From: Hysterangium stoloniferum
Lineage: Eukaryota > Basidiomycota > Agaricomycetes > Hysterangiales > Hysterangiaceae
Length of the DNA: 64,000 nt
Assembly: GCA_015178975.1 (NCBI GenBank)
Contig: WHVD01000048.1
Span: 62,001 to 126,000 of the forward strand
Direction of reading: 5' to 3'
Notes under the pieces: model-generated
Seen by the model: only the letters and a program-made list of their open reading frames with translations
What the model was told of the DNA's origin: nothing
Database searches by the model: none
Part shown: one piece after another, positions 56,691 through 64,000 of the stretch
Layout: each line of letters opens with the position of its first letter
How positions within the stretch are numbered: the stretch's first letter is position 1
Position numbers and translations under genes: made by a program

Positions 56691-58496
56691 TGTTGGAATT
56701 CAAGCATCATGGACAACATCAAATTCTGAGACAACAGAATCAAATGGTATGGATATTTTTAGCCACACAATGGGACCACTAACCCTTGTGCCTCTTGTCC
56801 TATTGTTCTTTTGACATATATTAACCGTGTTTCCTATCATGCTAGACCTCAGTCTGTTATACACTATCGTTATATGAGACTGAGGTGAGTAACTCTTTAA
56901 TATCAATACCTAAATATTTATACTAATAATCTATTAGCTACAATATTTAGGTACTTAATCTAGTCCATTATACACTATTGTTATATGAGACTGAGCTGCA
57001 TTATTTAGACCTTGCTTTCTAACAGGTTATGGGCCTTTGCTTTTAAGCAGGATCTTTTTTTTTTTAACTTATTACTACCCAAACTTCCACAGATGCTCTT
57101 GTGCCATCTATTACTCTCATCCATACCAACATTACCTACATAGGGCCCAAACTCAATAAACTTAAATCAAACTATCACCCTTGGCTCCATGCTGCTGACC
57201 TTTTTATTACCCTCACTGGACTCTCTGGCTATGTTGATGGTACAGTCTCAGAACCTAATGATACTGAACCTCACAGCAGGGCTAACTGGCTGGCAAACAA
57301 CTCTCTGGCTGCTGCTCTCATTATCTCCACTGTGGAGACATCTGAACAAGAGTACCTTGATCGCAAATTAGGTGCCAGGGCCTGTTGGGAGGTTATCCAA
57401 AACTGCCACCAAAGTGAGGGACCCATCCACCAGGTCCAATTACTGCAGGAAGCTCTTACAACTCAATGTGCCCATACTACTCCCCTGCCTGTCACAGCTG
57501 AGAAGATCTGTTCTATGGTTGACTGAGCCTACAAGATGGGCAACATTTCTAAGGACCTTCTCAAATGCATTGCTGTCTTGGGTTCTCTTGGCAATGACTT
57601 TGGGAACATGTGGTCCATTATCACTCGCCATATCTCTGCTGTCATTAACTCTACCCCTTTTACATCAACTCAACTTCATGTTTATGATACCTGTCATAGT
57701 ATTAGTGGTTATGCTTTTACTTCAGGTTCAGGCATTATCTCATAGGGCACCAAAAAGAAAAAAACCATTGCAGCTTCATCATGTGAGGCTGAATACATCG
57801 CCACTTTCGAGGCAGTCAAAGAGGCCTTACTCAATGGCATTTGCTTCTCTTGTATGACTTCCACAACTGTCTTTTGTGATAACAATGCTGCCATAAATTT
57901 ATCTGAGGATCCACTACTCCATTCCCATGTCAAACATGTCGATATTAAATATTATTTCCTCTGTGAGCATGTTCACACTGGTGATTTCAACCTTCAGTAT
58001 GTCAACACGAAGGATAATTTTGCTGACATTTTTACCAAACCCCTTGAACCATCGAAATTCATACGCCTTCGCAGCTTCTTGGGGCTATGCTAACTAAGAC
58101 CCTCCCATGTGTGAGGAGGAGCTGATGTTGTCCATGCTGAGGAGGGGTGTTGGAATTCGAGCATCATGGACAACATCAAATTCTGAGACAACAGAATCAA
58201 ATGGTATGGCTATTTTTAGCCACACAATGGGACTACTATCCCTTGTGCCACTCACAATGTCTTTACCACTCCTATTGTTCTTTTGACATATATTAACCAT
58301 GTTTCCTATCATGCTAGACCTCAGTCCATTATACACTATCATTATACAAGACCGAGGTGAGCAACTCTTTAATATTGATACCTAAATATTTATACTAATA
58401 ATGTATTAGCTACAATATTTAGGTACTTAATCTAGTCCATTATACACTATTGTTATACAAGACTGAGCTACAATATTTAGATCTTGCTTTCTAACA
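56691..58496 (+). mobile_element. internally deleted copia element, 1.8 kb with two LTRs
   Basis: The 5' LTR is 56691-57024 and the 3' LTR 58148-58496, both starting TGTTGGAATTC and ending TTTCTAACA. GATAC appears before (56681-56685, with five extra bases TGTAC before the LTR) and after (58497-58501). Just inside the 5' LTR is GGTTATGGGCC, a likely primer-binding site; a purine tract GAGGAGGGG precedes the 3' LTR. Only gag and the end of RNase H remain. Confidence 0.88.
57094..58093 (+). pseudogene. copia gag fused to RNase H tail by deletion
   Basis: From 57094: ITYIGPKLNKLKSNYHPWLH, SGYVDGTVSEP and LGARACWEVIQNCHQSEGPI form copia gag (UBN2-like), with a TGA at 57524. Immediately afterwards the frame changes to the RNase H tail TIAASSCEAEYIATFEAVKE, VFCDNNAAINLSEDPLLHSH, VNTKDNFADIFTKPLE. 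Protease, integrase and RT are absent, so this copy is non-autonomous and depends on others for movement. Confidence 0.85.
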
Positions 58497-59069
58497 GATA
58501 CCATGAATGTGATGCTTTTTATTGGGTTGGAGTTGATGAAGGCTTGAGAGACTCTAGAGTGCCATAACAATATAACAATATCCAAGAGAGGGGTTTCCAG
58601 ATGATGAATCAGAACTTCCAGAGATAGAACAATTGCTTGGAGAAGGTAATGGCTAGTACCAGTATAATTGCAGTTTCTGAAAGTTATGCAGGCAAGGAAA
58701 AAGGCAAGCTGAAGGGGCCATTGGCAGATATGGTTGAGGAGAGGTGAGCTTCAGGGGAAAAGCCAGAAAGTGAAGATGAGGAGGTGCAGGAAATGTTGAG
58801 GGGAGTGGAAATTGGGACAGAGATTGCAAATGAGATGGGAGTTGAAACAGAGGAAGGATTTGGAATACCAGAAACCTTGAAATAATTGTATCATTATTTT
58901 TAATAATTGACTTGCACAAACATTTCTTGGTGTGATCTTGAAAATCTTCTGTGAAAGAGAGCAAAGACAGGTAATTGTCAGCAATATCAGAAGTGTCAGA
59001 AAGGATTGGAAAAGGTTGGAAATAAGACAGGCAGAAAGGAAACAGAAATCAGAGTGCCAATAAAGGTCC

Positions 59070-60324
59070 AGGTTTACTAGGATAAGCAGTGTGGCAGTTG
59101 ATTAAAATTTCCATAGTATGTCCAAGTTCCATAGCCAATATCCATGAACCCACTTGACTAAATAGAGCAATTTACAAGTACATTGGCAGTTGTCAATTTT
59201 AGAGTCCAAAATCTCGGAAACATCAAATTCAGGTTCTCCATCAATGATGACTGGAGGAGGCAGAGGTTGTATACATTCTGGGATGTTGTTAGGAACACAA
59301 GGCTCTAACATGGAAATGTGGAAAACAGGATGAACTGCTCACATATTGTTGGGAAGAGAGAGGGAGAGTCCAGGAAATGAGCCAGCTTGTGATACTGTAT
59401 GATCTCAAAAGGACCTAAGAATTTCCTGGCAATTTTTTTGGGAAGTCAGGTAGTTCAGAAGAATTGAGCTTTCACAAAAGCATTGTCTCCAATCTTGAAG
59501 TTAGGAGGTGGGATTCTGTGTTTATCTGTAATGTTGATAAAGTTCCTGGGCAGAAGAAATAGCTTTCTGAAGTTCCTGGTGTAACTCATCAAGGTTGGTA
59601 ATAAATTCCTGAGCACAAGCAGATGCAAGATCTTGTTCAGGATGGACTGTGAGATTAGGATTGTCACCTTTATTGGTGAAGAAAGGTGAAATGCTGGTAG
59701 TGGCATTTGGAGAGTTGTTGTAAGCAAATTCTGTGAGCAGAAGAAGCGATTCCAATTGTCCTGTTGATAGTTGCAATAGATGTGGACCCATTGTTCCAGT
59801 GTTTGGTTGACATGTTCCATTTGTCCATCACCTTCCAGATGATATCCTGAGGTGAGGTGTAACTTCATATCAAGAGCTTTTCCAAAAGACTTGAAGAAAT
59901 GGGAGATGAACTTGGAACCTCAATCAGAAGTTATGTGATATGAACTTGGAACCTCAATCAGAAGTTATGTGATATGGAACACCATGTTTGGAGAATACAT
60001 GAATGATGAAAAGTTCCCCTAGTTGCAAGGATGTCCATCGAGATAGATGAAACCTTGAGAGTCTTGGGACCATTGAGGTTGATTGGGATCTTTGGGAACT
60101 TTGAGGTGTGACTTAAGAGCAGGGTCAGAAGTAGATGTGGAGAGGATATCTTGATGTAGTTGCTCAATGTCCATAATCATAACAGTATGCATAATTGGAT
60201 GGTAGAGAGAAGTCACTTGGATAGATGCAGAAAGTTGTTGAAATGTAAAAACTGGTTTCATATTGTACAGGTTAACAATGGCATAGTTACTTTACCCCTC
60301 TTTAGGATAAACATCCCATTATCA
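59070..60324 (-). pseudogene. gypsy element D pol remnant
   Basis: From right to left: RNase H/integrase lead-in (IEQLHQDILSTSTSDPALKS), a deletion that removes the integrase zinc part and most of the catalytic core, then KLHLTSGYHLEGDGQMEHVN, LLTEFAYNNSPNATTSISPF, and a chromodomain (FDVSEILDSKIDNCQCTCKL) truncated after KWVHGYW. Stops and frame changes throughout. Same family as A, C and E. A 34-bp tandem duplication at 59908-59975 adds to the damage. Confidence 0.8.
59908..59975 (+). repeat. 34-bp tandem duplication
   Basis: Two exact consecutive copies of a 34-bp unit starting GAACTTGGAACCTCAATCAG, within the element D integrase remnant. Confidence 0.95.
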
Positions 60325-60710
60325 TGTGAAGAGTTGTGGAAGTTCTGACTGCTCTATATACAAAGTATATCAACCATCTAGGTACAACATGGCTCTATAT
60401 ACAAAGTATATCAACCATCTAGGTACAACATGACAATATATTGACTATCAAAGTACAATATAGAAAGTAGAATAGGGTTAGTTGATTTTAGTAGCCCTGG
60501 GATAGTTAAGATGACTAATAGAGAATGGAATCAACCTTACAGTACAATTCTGAAGAAGGGAGGGTTAATGAGGTAATGAGTTAGAAGTGAGGTTGATACA
60601 AGCAAGACAATGTGCGAGTAGAAGCCAATGATAGATTGAGCTTCAACTATACAGTACAAAGCTAGATAGTGATTGTAAGTTCTAGTTGAGAGCTGTTCAA
60701 GATGGCTGAG
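60325..60710 (-). repeat. LTR-like sequence between elements D and E
   Basis: On the minus strand it ends CAGAACTTCCACAACTCTTC then ACA, like the right end of the solo LTR at 39500-40116 (AGAACTTCCACCACTCTTC then ACA). It may be the 3' LTR of element E inserted into D, or a solo LTR. The other end is uncertain (a TG near 60710) and no target duplication was found. It contains a 41-bp tandem duplication (60351-60432). Confidence 0.5.
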
Positions 60711-60748
60711 ACAATATGACCATTATTCATCACTACCCCAGAAGATTC

Positions 60749-61838
60749 AGATGCCGAAATTTCCATGCTTCAAAAAATGTCGAAGGTCAAAGAACTTCAA
60801 CGAAAATGACAGAGGATGGAGGAGATGAAATGACGACAAGAGGAGGAGGAAAAGGTGTTGATGTGGGAGTTAAAGGAGGCTGAAGAGGCGGAAAAGCGGG
60901 AGTTGGAGTGGGTGAAGGCAGAACAGGAAGTGTGGAAACAGAAGATGGCGGAGGATCAGAGGAAGAAGGAAGAGGCGGAGAAAAAACAGCAGAGGCTGAG
61001 GTGGCAGAAAAGAGGAAGGAGGTAAGGGAGGGAAAGGTAAGTCTAAACAATAAGTTTCCATGTTTTCATCCGATAACTATTGGATACAACAAAAAGCCAT
61101 GGAGGTAGAGGGAGAGGGAGAGGCTGGGCCTTCAAGTCCAAAAGTAAGTGACCTTGTAAACAATTGGAAGTTGACTAATTTCTGGGACAGAAACAAAAGG
61201 TCAAAGCTCCGGAATGGATGGAGGTCATCCACGACAGTCCGTGTTACCACTGTTCAATTCAGAAGATGACATGCTGGAAACAGAAGGTAAAATGGGGTGG
61301 GGCTTGTTATCCATGTGCAGCTCTCAAACTTCCATGCACTCTCACTGTGAAGAGAGTTTCCAAAAGTGAGAAGGCTCAGAGAGCTGATGACATGGAAAAT
61401 TCGGGAACAGCCAAGATTGTGGAAACTGGAGTGCCGAATACGGATAGTACTGGCATCGAGCTCCTTAAAGACACCATTGATGTATTGGTTTTTATCGGGA
61501 CAGAACTTATGAAAATGTGGGATGCACTGGAGTGCCATAACAATATCCAGGAAAGAGGTTTCTGTATGATGACCTGGAATTTCTAGAGGCAAAACAAATT
61601 CCTGGAGAAGGTAATGGTTAGCATCAGCGTTATCGCAGTTTCCGAAAGGTTTTCCAATAAGGCAAGGGACCAGCCAAATGATCTGTTGGCAGAATGTGTT
61701 GAGAAAAGGTGGGGGTCAGGAAAGGGGCCGGAAAGTGAGGATGAAGAGGTGCAGGATATGGTGGAAAGTGCAGAGATTGCAGATGATATGGGAGTTGAGA
61801 TGGAAGGTGGATTTGGGGTGTCAGAGACTCTAAGATAG
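60749..61838 (+). pseudogene. antisense accessory gene of element E (best-preserved copy)
   Basis: A coiled coil (VLMWELKEAEEAEKRELEWV, KQKMAEDQRKKEEAEKKQQR) with two TGA codons where Arg is expected is followed by intron 1 (61037-61096), an acidic linker ending AGPSSPK, and intron 2 (61144-61190, GTAAGT…GGACAG). The finger is CYHCSIQKMTCWKQKVKWGG then ACYPCAALKLPC. A helical region follows (DTIDVLVFIGTELMKMWDAL), with a TAG at 61585, and an acidic C-terminus (GPESEDEEVQDMVESAEIAD) ends at 61838. The whole would be about 320 aa. It lies antisense between E's chromodomain and its downstream end, and is collinear with the genes in A, C and D. Family unknown to me. Confidence 0.65.
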
Positions 61839-61930
61839 TGACAATAATATTTTTTTTTTAACTTGCATAATCCAAAACGAGTGTAAGATCAGAAGTGTTG
61901 GAAACTAAACAGAAAGAAAACAGAAAAAGG

Positions 61931-64000
61931 TTAAAGTGAGGATAAAGGTCTGGGTTTACTCAGATAAGCTGTGTGGAAGTCAGTAACAATTTCCATAGCG
62001 TGTCCAAGTTCCGTAGCCAATATCCATGAAGTTTCCTTGTCCGTACCTTCACAACCTGCCCATTTGACTAGATAGAGCAATTTACAAGTACATTGGTGAT
62101 TGTCGATTCTGGAATCCAAGATCTCGGAAACTTCAAATTCAGGTTCTCCGTCAATGATGACTGGAGGGGGCAGAGGTTGAGTATGTTCTGGGATATTGTT
62201 AGGAACACAAGGTTCTAACATGGAAAAGTTGAAAACAGGGTGGACTGCTCACATACTATCAGGAAGTCGGAGAGTCCATGAAAGTGAATCGGCTTGTGCT
62301 ATAATTTCAAAAGGGCCTAAGAATTTCTCAGCAAGTTTTTTAGAAGGTCGGGTGGTTCAGAAGAATTGAGCTTTTACAAAAACCTGATCACCAATTTTAA
62401 AATTAGGAGGCAGGATCCTGTTTTTGTCTGCGGAACATTGATAATATTCCTGGGTGGAAAAAATAGCTTTCCAAAGTTCTTGATGCAACTCGTCGAGATT
62501 GGTAATAAATTCTTGAGCACGGATAGAAGCCAAATCTTGTTCGGAATGTACTGTGAGATTCGGATTATAGCCTTTGTTGGAAGAAAAGGGAGAGATGCCA
62601 GTAGTTGCATTCAGAGAGTTATTGTAGGTGAATTCTGTGATCGGAAGAAGGGATTTCCAGTTGTCCTGTTGATAGTTGCAATAGATGTAGAGATATTGTT
62701 CCAGTGTTTGATTAACGTGTTCCGTTTGTCTGTCACCTTCTGGATGATAACCTGAGGTGAAGTGTAATTTCATGTCGAGGGCTTTTCAAAGGGCCTGGAA
62801 GAAATGGGAGATGAACTTGGAGCCTTGATCGGGAGTTACGTGAGATGGAACACCATGTTTGGAAAATATGTGAATAATGAAAAGTTCCGCTAACTGTAAG
62901 GATGTGATTGTATCATGAGTGGGCATGAAAATGCCTTGTTTCGAGAATCAATCCACAACAACTAGAATGGATGTAAAGCCTTCAGAAGTCGGAAGTTGTT
63001 CAATAAAATCCATGGAAATTGAGTTCCAGGGTTTTTCCAGTATCAGAAGTTGCTTGAGAAGGCCATACAGCTTATGTCGCTGGGTTTGAGAGCGTAAGCA
63101 GGTAGTGCATGACTTACAGAACTGGGTTACAAAATCTCGGAGGTTGGGCCAAGTATATTCTCTACGGATTAGACCAAGAGTATTGTTAATGCTGTAATGT
63201 CCGGAGATTGGATGATCATGTTTGTACTGAAGTATGCGTAGAGTCGGAGATTATTGGAATCTGGAATGTAGATATGTCCATTGAGATGGATAAAACCTTG
63301 AAAGTCTTGTGACCATTGGGGTTGGTCGGGATTATCAGGAACTTCTAGGTGTGGCTTGAGAGCTGGGTTAGAAGTGAGTGTGGAAAGGATATCTTGATGT
63401 AATTGCTCAATATCCATAATCATGATGCTTCACATAATTGGATAGTAGAGGGAAGTCGCTTGAATAGATGTGGAAAGTTACTGTGTTGTAAAAACCAGTT
63501 TCAAGTTATGCAGATTAACAACGGCATAGTTACTTTCCCCCTCTTTAGGATAGACGTCCCATCGTCGAGTCATCGCATCTGGTTTTCCACCAAGATGTCC
63601 GGGTCAGAAACGGATAATCATGTTGAAAGTGGAAAGGAATTTGGACCAGCGGGCTTGCTGGTGGGTCAAATGTTTAGTGGTAGAAAAATATTTGAGATTT
63701 TTGTGATCAGTAACGACGTCAACGGGAGTTGCAGAACCTTCGAGGTAATGACACCAATGTTTGAAAGCTGAAAAAATTGCCAAACGTTCCTTGTCATGAA
63801 CATTGTAGTTGAGTTTGGACATTGAAAGTGTCTGAGAAAGGAATGCAATCAGATGAATTTCACCATTGGAATATTAAATGGAAAGAATTGTGGCAATTGC
63901 ATAATCAGAAGCATCTGTTTCCACAATAATCAGAACATCAGGTTTCCAATGAGAAAGAATTGGGGTGGAAGTGAAAGCATTTTTCAAAGTCTGGAAAGCA
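61931..64000 (-). pseudogene. gypsy element E pol, running off the window edge
   Basis: From the edge leftward: RNase H (LNYNVHDKERLAIFSAFKHW, DVVTDHKNLKYFSTTKHLTH), integrase lead-in (MIMDIEQLHQDILSTLTSNP), zinc part and catalytic core in broken frames (62780-63170), KLHFTSGYHPEGDRQTEHVN with the catalytic Glu, SADKNRILPPNFKIGDQVFV, and the chromodomain at 62221-61931 (FEVSEILDSRIDNHQCTCKL, LVKWAGCEGTDKETSWILA). In-frame TGA replaces likely Arg codons at several points (FF-stop-TTRPSKK, RF-stop-PGHLG, SM-stop-AVHPV). The 5' half lies outside the window. Confidence 0.85.

Larger units (their letters stand above)
55890..58886 (+). pseudogene. antisense accessory gene of element D, split by a copia insertion
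   Basis: The charged coiled coil (EERELMQELREVEEMEKHEL, EQVKVEKEIEEQRKEW) is followed by intron 1 (56239-56289, GTGAGT…CAACAG), an acidic linker (VDEEEVGPSSPK), intron 2 (GTAAGT at 56341, acceptor decayed to AA), and a finger region eroded to a few Cys (56490-56525). The copia element 56691-58496 interrupts it after GATAC. Beyond it the reading resumes (NVMLFIGLELMKAWETLECH) and ends with an acidic C-terminus (EDEEVQEMLRGVEIGTEIAN) near 58886, collinear with 61440-61838. It is antisense to element D pol. Confidence 0.65.

Noticed and set aside
1..64000. CRISPR arrays, bacterial operons, rRNA or tRNA genes
   Set aside because: No regularly spaced repeats, ribosome-binding-site-led gene strings, rRNA stretches or convincing tRNA cloverleaf with A and B boxes were seen; the window is eukaryotic.

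Overview
The window looks like a chromosome segment of a filamentous fungus, most likely an Agaricomycete basidiomycete. Genes are split by many 45-75 nt introns with GT..AG ends, the left third encodes typical fungal families (RTA1, NCE101, fungal protein kinase), and the right two thirds is a nest of Ty3/gypsy chromoviruses, Ty1/copia, Tc1 and LINE remnants. The genus cannot be named from sequence alone. Many real genes here are invisible to simple ORF scanning because their exons are short; the exon joins given below were worked out by hand from splice sites and reading-phase agreement.

Left, 1-19 kb (gene-bearing). After a dead copia fragment (0.4-1.1 kb) come a small two-exon coiled-coil gene or remnant (1.8-2.1 kb, -), a 121-codon hypothetical ORF (2.5-2.9 kb, -), a two-exon 410-aa leucine-rich protein (3.2-4.5 kb, -), a decayed kinase (5.2-5.8 kb), an apparently intact four-exon protein kinase (7.6-9.0 kb, +) and a convergent six-exon RTA1-like membrane protein (9.4-10.5 kb, -). 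From 10.8 to 14.1 kb lie diverged segmental duplications. NCE101 (15.1-15.4 kb, -) is divergent from a six-exon gene for a 612-aa protein of unknown function (15.7-17.9 kb, +). An inverted, broken copy of that gene's middle exons follows at 18.2-18.8 kb, then a MutS-like ATPase fragment.

Middle, 19.4-44 kb (nested transposons). A dead Tc1 copy is followed by a 20.2-kb Ty3/gypsy element A (21689-41920, +, target duplication AGAAC). Its integrase is split by a 12.6-kb chromovirus B (25149-37791, -, target duplication CCACC) and its 3' region by a solo LTR (39500-40116, target duplication CCACT). Next to it sit a 1.6-kb Tc1 element with 214-bp ends and another solo LTR (43644-44110, target duplication AGTGT).

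Right, 44-64 kb. A 471-bp-arm palindrome leads into gypsy C (-), truncated by a LINE-derived foldback. A small island at 53 kb carries a two-exon secreted cysteine-rich protein. Further gypsy copies F, D and E (all -) follow; E runs off the window edge. D's downstream region is interrupted by an internally deleted copia element.

Most notable observation: gypsy elements A, C, D and E share a second gene in ANTISENSE orientation downstream of pol. It has a charged coiled coil, an acidic linker and a cysteine-rich zinc-finger-like domain, with two introns at equivalent places in all four copies. Element B instead carries a sense-oriented proline-rich accessory ORF after its chromodomain. CGA-to-TGA decay in pol suggests these copies have been mutated by CpG methylation or a RIP-like process.
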